Assembly: GCA_030831085.1 (NCBI GenBank) | Contig: JAURLT010000053.1 | Coordinates: 1-43,375 of the forward strand | DNA: 43,375 nt | Direction: 5' to 3' | Source: Gammaproteobacteria bacterium | GTDB taxonomy: Bacteria > Pseudomonadota > Gammaproteobacteria > Steroidobacterales > Steroidobacteraceae | In this document: positions 25,306 through 32,862 of the stretch, piece by piece | Layout: each line of letters starts with the position of its first letter | How positions within the stretch are numbered: position 1 is the stretch's first letter | Program-made: the position numbers and the translations under genes | The notes under the pieces: model-generated | What the model saw: the letters and a program-made list of their open reading frames with translations, nothing else | Databases searched by the model: none | What the model was told of the DNA's origin: nothing

Positions 25306-26616
25306 TTAACGGCTCGCTGCAGCGAGGTTTCGATAGTGTGGCAGTCCCCAGAAGAACAGCCCGATCGCCGGCAAGGCCGCAAGGATACCCACCAAAGCCA
25401 TCGACTTGCCCACGGCGAGGTCGTCTCCGAACAAGAAGTCGGTTCCCATTGCCACCAGTGTTGGCCCGGCACCCAGTCCGACCAGGTTGAGCAGGAACAG
25501 GTAGATCGCCGAGGCAGTTGCTCGCATACCGGCAGGCGTGATGATCTGGATGGCCGCCGCTGCAGCGCCGAAGGGCAGCGTGGTAGCGAACACCAGGCCC
25601 GCATACAGCCACAAGGTGGCAGCGCCCGATGGCAGCAGGGTGCAGGCTGCCACCAAAGGGAGGGTGAGGCAGGCGCTCAGCAATCCGACTTTCATGGCGC
25701 CGTCTCCAGCACCCCGCGAGTCCAGCCGGTCAGTCAACAAGCCACCGGCGAGTACGCCACTCGATCCCATGACCAATAGCGCCAGACCAATCCAGAAAGC
25801 AGCATCCGCCGTTCCGAGGCTATGGTTGCGGATCAGGTGGGTAGGCATCCAGGCCAGCGTCGCGTTGAAGACCAGTCCGATCAGGGTGAACCCCACCAGG
25901 TGAGTGGTGTAGGCGCGCCAGTGGCTGCGCATGTGCCCCGCACAGTCGGCCAGCCGCCGCAGCATCCCGTCATCAGCCGCGGCTGCCGACGTAGCCAGCC
26001 TGACTGGTTCGGTCAGCGTCATGACCCAGACCGCCACGATCAGGCCCGGCAGCCCAACGATGAAGAACACCAGTTGCCAGCTGCGTACCTCGCCGATCAG
26101 CGGGAGCTCCACGGCGCCCGCTTGCGCAACTGCCGCGATGACCGCACCACCAATCAGGAAGGCCAGGCCCGCTCCGGCGAAGGCGCCGACGTTATACAAG
26201 CCCAGCGCGCGGCCGAGCCGCTCACGCGGGAACAGGTCGGCAATCATGGAATAGGCGGCTGGCGACAGCGCCGCTTCGCCCACACCCACCGCCACCCGCG
26301 CCAGGAACAGCTGGCCGAAAGACCGGGCCAGCCCGCAAACCGCGGTAGCAAGGCTCCATACGGCAATACCCAGGGCCATGATGTTGCGGCGATTGAGACG
26401 GTCGGCCAGCAGCGCGATGGGAATGCCCAGGGTGGTGTAGAAAATAGCGAAGGCGAGGCCGTGCAGCAGGCTCAGTTGGGTGTCACTGATACCGAGGTCG
26501 GCCCGGATGGGGGCGACGAGGAGCGCCAGGATCGTGCGGTCGATGAAGGACAGCACGTAGGCGACCGTCAGGACGCCTACGGCGTAGTAAGCCGAGGCCA
26601 GGCTCTTGTCCTTCAT
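25306..26616 (-). CDS. Spinster-like MFS transporter
   Basis: A 436-residue carrier with about 12 membrane segments. The first segments AYVLSFIDRTILALLVAPIR and LLHGLAFAIFYTTLGIPIAL and the loop LADRLNRRNIMALG (MFS motif A) are typical. The RVAVGVGEAALSPAAYSMIAD stretch is characteristic of the spinster-like group, frequent in organisms that degrade aromatic or xenobiotic compounds. Substrate unknown. Its ATG overlaps the amidohydrolase stop (ATGA), so it probably takes up or exports a compound handled by that enzyme. Confidence 0.88.
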   Translation of the reverse strand: MKDKSLASAYYAVGVLTVAYVLSFIDRTILALLVAPIRADLGISDTQLSLLHGLAFAIFYTTLGIPIALLADRLNRRNIMALGIAVWSLATAVCGLARSFGQLFLARVAVGVGEAALSPAAYSMIADLFPRERLGRALGLYNVGAFAGAGLAFLIGGAVIAAVAQAGAVELPLIGEVRSWQLVFFIVGLPGLIVAVWVMTLTEPVRLATSAAAADDGMLRRLADCAGHMRSHWRAYTTHLVGFTLIGLVFNATLAWMPTHLIRNHSLGTADAAFWIGLALLVMGSSGVLAGGLLTDRLDSRGAGDGAMKVGLLSACLTLPLVAACTLLPSGAATLWLYAGLVFATTLPFGAAAAAIQIITPAGMRATASAIYLFLLNLVGLGAGPTLVAMGTDFLFGDDLAVGKSMALVGILAALPAIGLFFWGLPHYRNLAAASR

Positions 26617-27497
26617 TTGCGTTTGGCGGTTCCGCGCGGGCGTGGCAGGCGGGTAAAGACCTTCAGGGCATTCTCCCGCATCAGGGCGCGATGGGCCTCG
26701 GGCCGCATGCCGAGTTCAGCAACCTCCCGGACTGCGCGTTCCGGGTCGATCACCGGCCAGTCGGTACCGAACAGGACCTTGTGGCTGCCGTAGGTGTTCG
26801 CATAGTGCACGAAGGACTTCGGCCAGTGCCGCGGTGCGTAGGCGTCGCCGGCCAGGTAAAGGTTCTCGTGTTTCCAGGCCATCGAAATGGCCTCGTCGGT
26901 CCAGGGCACGCCAATGTGGATGCCGATCAGCGTCAGTTCCGGAAAGTCGATGGCCACCTGGTCCAGGGTGATGGGGCGGCCGACGCTCGGCAGGCGCCGC
27001 TGGCGTGAGTACACCAGGTTATGACCGATCTGCATCATGATCGGGATGTCGAGCTCTGCGCAGCGCGCATAGTAGGGGTAGTACTTGGCATGGTCTGGCG
27101 CCAGGCCGAACCAGTGCGGGTATAAGTGGGCGCCCACGAAACCCAGCTCGTTGACCGCGTGGTCCAGCTCTTTCAGGCCCGCGATGCCGCGGAATGGATC
27201 CACGCCTGCGAGTCCCGAAAACCGGTCCGGGTAGCGTGCGCAGACCTTGTGGACACGTTCGTAAGGAAGTTCGAAGGATCCGGCCACCTTGAGGTCGCCG
27301 GCCCGGACGGCGATCAGCAGCGAGCGTTCGATGCCTGCCCGGTCCATGCGCCGCAGGTAGTCGCTGACCGGCACGCCGCCCCACATCCTGCGGTCCATGC
27401 GCACCTGTCGCTTGAAGGTGTTGTCGAGTCCGGTCTGCCCCTTGCGAACGGCGATCGGGTCGTAGAGGTTACAGACGATATCGATATGCCCGGTCAT
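26613..27497 (-). CDS. Amidohydrolase-2 family protein (ACMSD/decarboxylase-like)
   Basis: A 294-residue TIM-barrel metal-dependent hydrolase or decarboxylase of the amidohydrolase_2 family (Pfam PF04909). Visible landmarks are FVGAHLYPHWFG, MMQIGHNLVY (metal His), LIGIHIGVPW and the terminal LFGTDWPVIDP (catalytic Asp). The usual N-terminal HxH metal pair is not apparent: the protein begins MTGHIDIVCNLYDP, so metal binding may differ. Relatives decarboxylate aromatic acids or hydrolyse lactones. The ATG at 27497 is chosen over a GTG three codons upstream because AGGGGGTGGG then sits at normal spacing. First gene of the operon leading to 23336. Confidence 0.82.
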   Translation of the reverse strand: MTGHIDIVCNLYDPIAVRKGQTGLDNTFKRQVRMDRRMWGGVPVSDYLRRMDRAGIERSLLIAVRAGDLKVAGSFELPYERVHKVCARYPDRFSGLAGVDPFRGIAGLKELDHAVNELGFVGAHLYPHWFGLAPDHAKYYPYYARCAELDIPIMMQIGHNLVYSRQRRLPSVGRPITLDQVAIDFPELTLIGIHIGVPWTDEAISMAWKHENLYLAGDAYAPRHWPKSFVHYANTYGSHKVLFGTDWPVIDPERAVREVAELGMRPEAHRALMRENALKVFTRLPRPRGTAKRK

Positions 27498-27551
27498 GGT
27501 TCCCACCCCCTTGCATCACGAACGGCCTGCACTATGCCAGACTTGGCACCC

Positions 27552-29084
27552 ATGACGCATACTGACCGGCCACTGCTCATCTCCAGCGGCCTGCGAGCCT
27601 CAGCCGCCCGTACTCCCGACAAGACAGCGCTCATCTGCGAGGAGCGCAGCCTGACCTATAGGGAACTGGCCTCGCGCTCCGCGAGGGTGGCAGGCGCCGC
27701 CATCCGTGCCGGGCTGCGCAAGGGTGACCGTGTGGCGCTGGTGGCGCCCAACTGTCTGGAATATCCCGAGCTGATGTGCGGCCTGACGGATGCGGGCCTG
27801 ATCGTGGCCACGCTCAGTCCCCGCCTCACTGAGCGGGAAATCCGCGAGGCCTGCGAGGATTGTGGAGCGCGCTGGATCATCGCCCATCCGGCGGCAGCTC
27901 CTGTAGTCCCGAAGTCTGCTGCCGCGTGCGAGAGGGTGCTCTGGCTGGGAGAGGAGTACGAGGGCTGGATCGCCTCAGCCGACCCCGTTGGGCCGGTCGC
28001 CGAACTGACGGAGCGCGACCCCTTCACGCTGGTCTACAGCTCGGGCACGACCGGGAAACCCAAGGGCATCGTCATCTCGCACAGGTCCCGTACCCTGACT
28101 TTCCACGCCATGGCCATGGAATACGGGTGCTACGGTCCGGATGACCTCCAGCTGGGTATTGCGCCCATGTCGCATGGTGCCGGCTTTGCCTTCATCATGG
28201 CCTCGCTGTTCTTCGGCGGTGCCGTAGAAGTCCTGCCTCGTTTCGAGGCGGAAACGGTGCTATCGCGGCTTGCTGCGACGCCGTTCACCGGCGTATTCAT
28301 GGTGCCTGCCCACTTTCATGCCATCTTCGCGCTTGAGCCCGCGGTGTTGGCGCGTTACCAAGGGCGTTTTCCTTTTCTGCGAACCATCATGTCCAACGCC
28401 TCCGCCTTGCCCCAGGCCACCAAGGCCCGGATCGTTGACTATTGGGGTGAAGGACTGCTTCACGAAACCTACGGGTCGACCGAGGCCGGGATCGTTACCA
28501 ACCTGCGCCCGGTCGATCAGCTCCGGCGACTGCAGAGTGTCGGTCTGCCCTTTGCGCTGAACGAGGTTCGACTGCTGGATGAGGAGGGCCACGAGGTGGG
28601 GCCTGGCGAGGTAGGCGAGCTGTACTCGCGGTCGCCCTACCTGTTTGAAGGGTACTTCGGCAAGCCGGAAGAGACCGCAGCGGCACTTCGAGAGGGTTGG
28701 GTGACCGCTGGCGACCTCGCGCGTCGGGACGAGGACGGGTACCTCTACATCGTCGATCGCAAGAAGGACATGGTCGTGACCGGAGGCTTCAACGTCTATC
28801 CGCGCGAGATCGAGGAACAACTGGTGATGCATCCCACGGTGGCAGAGGCGGCCGTAGTCGGCGTGCCTGATGCCCACTGGGGCGAAGCGCTGGTGGCGTT
28901 TATTGTTCCCAGGCCCGGTTGCTCACTGGATGACTCTGCACTGGAGACGTTCTGCAGGGAGCGCCTCGCGGGTTACAAGGTGCCGAAGCGCTTTCTCTCC
29001 ATTAACGAGTTGCCCCGTAACGCGGGCGGCAAGGTGTTGAAGAACGAGCTGCGCGCCGGCTTCAAGCAGGCCGCGCCGGTTTGA
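27552..29084 (+). CDS. AMP-dependent acyl-CoA synthetase/ligase
   Basis: A 510-residue adenylate-forming enzyme that activates a carboxylic acid with ATP and CoA. Motifs in order: P-loop LVYSSGTTGKPKGIVISH, YGSTEAGI, the hinge region GWVTAGDLARRDEDGYLYI, DRKKDMVVTGGFNVYP and the catalytic Lys in RNAGGKVLKNEL. The substrate may be an aromatic or fatty acid. Upstream in-frame sequence does not match the family, so the start is taken as the ATG at 27552, although no Shine-Dalgarno precedes it; an ATG at 27534 is the alternative. It is divergent from the amidohydrolase gene, 54 bases apart, which suggests joint regulation. Confidence 0.92.
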   Translation: MTHTDRPLLISSGLRASAARTPDKTALICEERSLTYRELASRSARVAGAAIRAGLRKGDRVALVAPNCLEYPELMCGLTDAGLIVATLSPRLTEREIREACEDCGARWIIAHPAAAPVVPKSAAACERVLWLGEEYEGWIASADPVGPVAELTERDPFTLVYSSGTTGKPKGIVISHRSRTLTFHAMAMEYGCYGPDDLQLGIAPMSHGAGFAFIMASLFFGGAVEVLPRFEAETVLSRLAATPFTGVFMVPAHFHAIFALEPAVLARYQGRFPFLRTIMSNASALPQATKARIVDYWGEGLLHETYGSTEAGIVTNLRPVDQLRRLQSVGLPFALNEVRLLDEEGHEVGPGEVGELYSRSPYLFEGYFGKPEETAAALREGWVTAGDLARRDEDGYLYIVDRKKDMVVTGGFNVYPREIEEQLVMHPTVAEAAVVGVPDAHWGEALVAFIVPRPGCSLDDSALETFCRERLAGYKVPKRFLSINELPRNAGGKVLKNELRAGFKQAAPV

Positions 29085-29141
29085 GGAGCAAGCCCGTCTG
29101 AAGCCGTGATACCTGGGATGGTGACTGGGAGCGACCAATCA

Positions 29142-29948
29142 ATGTGCAGAAAAGTCCTCTTGTTCTTTATTGTCCTTTGGCACTTTGCTGTGTTGGCTGA
29201 AGGTCTGGAGCCACTGGCGGAGAAGGACGTGGAATTGAGGGACGGGAGGTATGTCCTCATCCAGTCCGGACAGACGGCCAGCGGCCAGCTTGAAAGTCGC
29301 GACCCGGAAGGCGTGCTGACCAAGCGCGTGGAACTCAAGGACGGGCTCGTCGACGGCGCGGTAACCTGGTTTCACCCCGATGGCACGGTCCGTTTGCGTG
29401 GCAAGCAGGTTGAAGGCAAGTGGGAGGGGCTTTACGAAGTGTTCTGGCCGACGGGAATCCTGCGCGTCCGAGGCAGCTATTCCGGAGGTCGACTGAGCGG
29501 AGCAGATGAAATCTTCTTTGAGACCGGTGTCTTAAGCTATCGATTAAGCTACCACGAAGGTGCTTTGCACGGCCCCTATGAGGCCTTCCATGAGGACGGC
29601 TCGCTCCAGCAACGTTCCGACTATGTCAGGAACCTTCGGCATGGCTTGCATGAGGAGTATCACCCCGGTGGGCTTTTGCACCGCCGTGTCGAATTCAATC
29701 ATGGCGTCGAGCATGGTGTTTATGAACGGTTTGATGCTGAGGGCCAATTGCTGGAAAAAGGGCGCCATGAGTACGGTCTTCGTGCGGGCACCTGGGAGGA
29801 GTACTGGACCAACGGCCAACTCCGTGAGCGCGCCAACTATGTAGATGGACGTCGAGAGGGTGATGTTGAGGTTTTCCACGGCAATGGGCGTCCTGCCGGG
29901 AGCATCCGCTTCAAGCAGGGGGTGCCCGAAGATTTGCAGCCAGACTGA
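29142..29948 (+). CDS. Secreted MORN-type repeat protein (YwqK-like)
   Basis: A 268-residue protein with an N-terminal hydrophobic signal (KVLLFFIVLWHFAVLAEG). From about residue 78 it consists of eight units of 22 to 25 residues with the pattern G-x3-G-x4-[YF]-x3-G-x-L. Examples are GKWEGLYEVFWPTGIL, GALHGPYEAFHEDGSL and GLRAGTWEEYWTNGQL. This is the MORN_2/YwqK repeat (Pfam PF07661), a beta-hairpin repeat forming an elongated sheet. Some members are called antitoxins, but there is no toxin partner here. Function unknown. The ATG at 29142 starts the signal peptide; GGGAG lies about ten bases upstream. It follows the acyl-CoA ligase by 57 bases. Confidence 0.8.
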   Translation: MCRKVLLFFIVLWHFAVLAEGLEPLAEKDVELRDGRYVLIQSGQTASGQLESRDPEGVLTKRVELKDGLVDGAVTWFHPDGTVRLRGKQVEGKWEGLYEVFWPTGILRVRGSYSGGRLSGADEIFFETGVLSYRLSYHEGALHGPYEAFHEDGSLQQRSDYVRNLRHGLHEEYHPGGLLHRRVEFNHGVEHGVYERFDAEGQLLEKGRHEYGLRAGTWEEYWTNGQLRERANYVDGRREGDVEVFHGNGRPAGSIRFKQGVPEDLQPD

Positions 29949-29975
29949 CGCTTAAGCGGCCACCCGCCCCGAGGC

Positions 29976-30485
29976 TCAGGCTTCCTGTTGGTCCCCACCT
30001 GCTGGTCGAAGGCCTGATGGATCCCGAAGCGTCCGCATCGGCCACAGCAGGTGGATGCGAATCCTGCTAAACAACCAGCGACCGTCCACCTTGCGATATT
30101 CGTCTTCGTAGATTGCCGTGTAGAGCAGGGGATTGGTTTCGCCGCCCGCAGTGACCGCCGGCGTCCCGGGCTGCTGGCGATGCAGCAGATCAAGCAGGTA
30201 CCAGCGTCCGCGGGCGGTATAGGGGCCGGTCAGCGTGATCAGCGGGTTGGTGACCACATGGATCACCTCGAAGGGTCCGCCGTAGGTGGCCATCACCGAG
30301 CGATAGTTGGTGGCAATGGTCTCGCGGCCCACCCAGTCGCCGCCAAACTCCTTGCCGAATTCGCAGACCGCGTCCTCGGCGAACAGAGTAGCGAGGCGCG
30401 CGTAGTCCTGGCCGTCGATGCAGGCCGAGTAGGCATAGCGCAGTTCGCGAATGGATTCCTTTTCCAGAAATTCATGCAAATCCAC
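29976..30485 (-). CDS. SnoaL-like/NTF2-fold protein
   Basis: A 169-residue protein of the NTF2-like superfamily. The N-terminal helix ESIRELRYAYSACIDGQDYA, the TLFAEDAVCEFG segment, a central beta sheet (THV-like VIHVVTNPLITL, ARGRWYLLDLL) and the end YRKVDGRWLFSRIRI are all typical of SnoaL_4 proteins. These bind or transform small hydrophobic molecules (cyclases, dehydratases, ring-hydroxylating dioxygenase beta-like). The GTG at 30485 is preferred because GGAGA lies six bases upstream and it gives the usual family start (DLHEFLEKESI). A TTG at 30524 would overlap the divergent EthD gene. Confidence 0.82.
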   Translation of the reverse strand: MDLHEFLEKESIRELRYAYSACIDGQDYARLATLFAEDAVCEFGKEFGGDWVGRETIATNYRSVMATYGGPFEVIHVVTNPLITLTGPYTARGRWYLLDLLHRQQPGTPAVTAGGETNPLLYTAIYEDEYRKVDGRWLFSRIRIHLLWPMRTLRDPSGLRPAGGDQQEA

Positions 30486-30510
30486 TTCTTGTCTCCAGTT
30501 CGGTAAAGTT

Positions 30511-31179
30511 ATGCCAATGATCAAGACCTATGCCTTCATCGTAAAGAAAGCCGGCCTCAGCGACGAGCAGTTCCATGCCCATTGGCGTGACCCGCATGGC
30601 GTGATGACGGCACGCATCCCGCACTTTGTTCGCTACCTGCAGAACCATGGGACGGGCGAGGAGTGCCGGTTTGGATCCTTGCCGCCGGTGCCCTTCCGCG
30701 GTGTGCCGGTGATCTGGACGGCGGGACTCGAAGACCTTGCCGCCGCAGCTGAGCACCCGGAATGGCCGCCATTGGCTGCAGATGGTGGGTTGTTCTACGA
30801 CGTCGACCGGCTTGCTTTTGTGCCTTGCCAAGAGGGCGCCGAGCTGGGGCATGATCCGGGCACTGGCCCTCATCACAAGGCCATGGTCTTTTTCAGGGTC
30901 GATGGCGCTGTTGATCAGGCCCAGCTGCTGCTGCAAGTGACCAAGGCCATACCCAAGGCCCCCTGGATGGGTATTGCCTGCCCACTTGCGGCGGCCAATC
31001 CACCTCCGGGGCCGTTTTTCGACATGGTGCTGGAAGTGATCCTGCCGCCCGGCTCCGGCTCCTTGCAGGAGGCTGCTGCTCACGGACAGGCCCTTGTCGA
31101 CACCCTGACTGAGTTCAAGGCACTGAAACCTGTGGGGGGCTTCCATTGCCGGGAAGAGCGGGTGTTCGACCGCCGCTGA
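30511..31179 (+). CDS. EthD-domain (dimeric alpha/beta barrel) protein
   Basis: A 222-residue protein whose first 100 residues (KTYAFIVKKAGLSDEQFHAHWRDPHG ... PHFVRYLQNH) match the EthD domain (Pfam PF07110), a ferredoxin-like fold seen in ether-degradation clusters and polyketide cyclases. The second half (HHKAMVFFRVDGAVDQAQ ...) may be a second, degenerate copy of the same fold. Likely an accessory enzyme of a catabolic route. ATG codons at 30511 and 30517 are both possible. Only 25 bases separate it from the divergent SnoaL-like gene, so their promoters must overlap coding sequence. Confidence 0.78.
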   Translation: MPMIKTYAFIVKKAGLSDEQFHAHWRDPHGVMTARIPHFVRYLQNHGTGEECRFGSLPPVPFRGVPVIWTAGLEDLAAAAEHPEWPPLAADGGLFYDVDRLAFVPCQEGAELGHDPGTGPHHKAMVFFRVDGAVDQAQLLLQVTKAIPKAPWMGIACPLAAANPPPGPFFDMVLEVILPPGSGSLQEAAAHGQALVDTLTEFKALKPVGGFHCREERVFDRR

Positions 31180-31213
31180 TCCAGACAGTGCGTCGGGGTA
31201 GGGCCGCACAAAG

Positions 31214-31262
31214 AAAAAGGGCCCGCTCGAGGAGCGGGCCCCTTGCGATAAGCGACTTATCG
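31214..31262 (-). terminator. Rho-independent terminator of the collagen-like gene
   Basis: A 10-bp GC-only-plus-two stem (GGGCCCGCTC at 31219-31228 with GAGCGGGCCC at 31232-31241) and a 3-base loop is followed, in minus-strand sense, by five T residues (plus-strand A run 31214-31218). A second hairpin, CGATAAG/CTTATCG (31246-31262), lies between it and the stop codon at 31266. Orientation of the U-tract assigns it to the collagen-like gene, not to the EthD gene. Confidence 0.88.
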
Positions 31263-31265
31263 ACT

Positions 31266-32216
31266 TCAGTTGGCAGGAGGACAGGAGACGATCATCGTGA
31301 ATGAGTCATCTTCTGCCTTATTGGAGCTTCTGCCGAGGGTCATCACTGCGACTTGATTGGATGACGCGAGGACGGTCTGAGAGTTGGTGTTGCCAGCCGC
31401 CGCGAGCCACGCGCAGGTGCTGACATCGCGAGAGAAAGTCACGGTGTAGTCACCCTTGGCATTCCTGACGGCACCTGAGACCCCTCGCGAGCGTGCGGCA
31501 ACCACGACGCCGTCGCTGCCCACTACTGCGTGAATTCCACTGCCCTCGCCCGGAGGACCTTGGATGCCCTGATCGCCCTTGGGTCCCTGAGCACCATCGG
31601 CGCCTGCGGGGCCGGTATCGCCCTTGGGTCCTTGAGCACCATCAGCGCCATCGGCGCCTGCCGGGCCTGCCGGGCCTGCGGGGCCGGTATCGCCCTTGGG
31701 TCCTTGAGCGCCATCAGCACCATCAGCACCATCGGCGCCATCAGCACCATCGGCGCCTGCGGGGCCCATGGGTCCTGGGGCGCCCTCGAGCGCCGCATGC
31801 GTCCACATGAATCGGTAGGTCTCTACGACCGTACCATTGGGGCCTTTCTTGGCCGTGGTCGTGTTCGTGACGGCGACTTCGAAATCGCCGTAGGGAAACG
31901 CCGACGGAATTTCTACGGACAAAACGCTTTCCGACCGATCGATGATATTTGCCGCGAAACCACCCAGCGTCACCGTGGTGGTGGCCGCAAAGTTCTTGCC
32001 GACCAGATTGAGCAGTCGCGGGCTGCCGTCTACCTGAATCTCGTCCATGGTGACCTGGGCCACCTCCGGCGCTGCGGCCAGGGCCGCGCTGGATGCGAGC
32101 AAGGAGATGCCGAGCAGCGCTGCTCGCGAACTCTGCAATGAAACCGAAACGCCATGAGTTGCGCTACCGGCGCAAATGGCCCGGATCGCTCGGGCAAGCT
32201 GTTGAACACCGGACAT
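31266..32216 (-). CDS. Secreted collagen-like protein with IPT/TIG-like domain
   Basis: A 316-residue protein. A long N-terminal leader (about 48 residues, ending in a hydrophobic [17 protein letters not shown] signal) is followed by a beta-rich domain (residues about 55-135: [20 protein letters not shown] ... [11 protein letters not shown]) that resembles an IPT/TIG immunoglobulin-like fold. Next come 27 uninterrupted Gly-X-Y triplets (rich in [12 protein letters not shown]) and a C-terminal globular domain of about 90 residues with two cysteines that may trimerise the stalk. The Gly-X-Y stretch should form a collagen triple helix. The ATG at 32216 has AAGGAA eight bases upstream. Likely a cell-surface or secreted stalk; ligand unknown. 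Confidence 0.85.
   Translation of the reverse strand: MSGVQQLARAIRAICAGSATHGVSVSLQSSRAALLGISLLASSAALAAAPEVAQVTMDEIQVDGSPRLLNLVGKNFAATTTVTLGGFAANIIDRSESVLSVEIPSAFPYGDFEVAVTNTTTAKKGPNGTVVETYRFMWTHAALEGAPGPMGPAGADGADGADGADGADGAQGPKGDTGPAGPAGPAGADGADGAQGPKGDTGPAGADGAQGPKGDQGIQGPPGEGSGIHAVVGSDGVVVAARSRGVSGAVRNAKGDYTVTFSRDVSTCAWLAAAGNTNSQTVLASSNQVAVMTLGRSSNKAEDDSFTMIVSCPPAN
31542..31784 (-). repeat. 27 Gly-X-Y collagen triplets
   Basis: These 243 bases encode 27 perfect G-X-Y triplets without interruption. Within them, a block encoding [15 protein letters not shown] recurs with near-identical DNA, so the region is itself a short tandem repeat prone to length change by slippage or recombination. 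The X and Y positions are rich in Pro, Ala, Asp and Lys; the KGD sequences favour triple-helix stability in bacterial collagens, which lack hydroxyproline. Confidence 0.9.
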
Positions 32217-32424
32217 GTCAGAAATTCCTTTTGTTACCCCGTTAAACGGACGTCCACAGTGCTCATTAGGTGTAACCGAAAACGAGCAGCCGCTCACGTT
32301 TTGACATGCTGTTCGATAGGCGCAAAGGATCTGTGAATCCGGTCCGACATGATGTCAAGTCGCACGCCGCCGGGGCACCGCCTTGCCGCGATCCGCGGCA
32401 TCGGGGTGGCTCTCAGGTCAGCGG

Positions 32425-32453
32425 TTGCTGGGAGGTAGGGTGGGGACTAAAAT
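32425..32453 (+). promoter_or_regulatory. Putative tRNA-type promoter ahead of the truncated tRNA-Gly copy
   Basis: A TTGCTG -35 (32425-32430) and TAAAAT -10 (32448-32453, 5 of 6) are separated by exactly 17 bases. The tRNA-like sequence begins 12 bases after the -10, with a GC-rich discriminator between, as expected for a stable-RNA promoter. It suggests that the left repeat copy is the original 5' end of the tRNA gene together with its promoter. The 200 bases to its left, up to the collagen-like gene, hold no gene I can see. Confidence 0.45.
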
Positions 32454-32464
32454 GGAAACCGGGC

Positions 32465-32486
32465 GCGGGTGTAGTTCAATGGTAGA
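32465..32486 (+). pseudogene. Truncated tRNA-Gly: 22-base 5' fragment (left attachment-site candidate)
   Basis: It begins GCGGGTGTAGTTCAATGG and covers the 5' acceptor strand and nearly all of the D arm, identical to bases 1-22 of the tRNA-Gly at 36051. From 32487 on the sequence departs completely: no anticodon arm, T arm or CCA follows. It cannot fold into a tRNA. A tRNA-like promoter precedes it. Confidence 0.85.
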
Positions 32487-32749
32487 GTGGTTATACCGTT
32501 GGTATCGGAGGGTCATGGCGGCACGTGGATGATCGCCTTGGCGACCTCGGCGCCGCTGAGCGAATCGTACTCGAGTCTTACGACAAGTACGATCTGTATG
32601 CGAGCTTGCGTAATGATCGTTTTGTGTTGCGCGCCTATGCCAAGAATGTGACCGATGAAAGAGCCATCGAGACTGTGTCGCCATTCTTCTCGTATGCGGT
32701 CGTTTCTCGACCGCGTACAGTGGGTTTGTCACTGACAATGAGTTTTTAG
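32486..32749 (+). pseudogene. C-terminal fragment of a TonB-dependent receptor
   Basis: The frame reads through 87 codons, from the edge of the tRNA fragment to a stop at 32747-32749. The products VGIGGSWRHVDDR, YDLYASLRNDRFVLRAYAKN, NVTDERA and the end RPRTVGLSLTMSF are the last beta-strands of an outer-membrane TonB-dependent receptor, with the usual terminal Phe. The rest of the barrel and the plug domain are missing; an in-frame stop lies in the tRNA fragment, so this cannot be expressed as a receptor. The break point coincides with the end of the 22-bp repeat. The complete receptor may have transported the peptides cut by the neighbouring oligopeptidase. Confidence 0.8.
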
Positions 32750-32764
32750 CCATCAGGATTGCTT

Positions 32765-32791
32765 GCTGGCTCGGTGTCATGCCGAGCCAGC
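32765..32791 (+). terminator. Strong hairpin after the receptor fragment
   Basis: A perfect 10-bp stem, GCTGGCTCGG (32765-32774) with CCGAGCCAGC (32782-32791), and a 7-base loop lies 15 bases after the receptor stop. There is no U-tract on the plus strand, so it may be a Rho-dependent or mRNA-stabilising hairpin rather than a classical terminator. Confidence 0.45.
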
Positions 32792-32862
32792 GGCATCCAA
32801 TATTCCCGATCGTGGACGCCTAAAATACAACTGTCGTCCAGCTTGACCACTGGAGAACAGCA

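Noticed and set aside
24002-25309. Plus-strand open frame opposite the S9 peptidase
   Set aside because: Antisense shadow of a complete peptidase with an intact catalytic triad; the translation shows no motif.
31500-31790. The short repeated blocks as a CRISPR array
   Set aside because: The repeats are in-frame codon triplets of a collagen region without unique spacers, and no cas genes are present.
31530-32141. Plus-strand frame rich in Ala, Cys and Gly opposite the collagen-like gene
   Set aside because: Its repeats are the antisense reading of the Gly-X-Y block; the minus-strand gene has signal peptide, ribosome-binding site and terminator.
32465-32540. A second functional tRNA at the left repeat
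   Set aside because: After base 22 there is no anticodon stem-loop, T arm or 3' acceptor strand, so it cannot fold as a tRNA.
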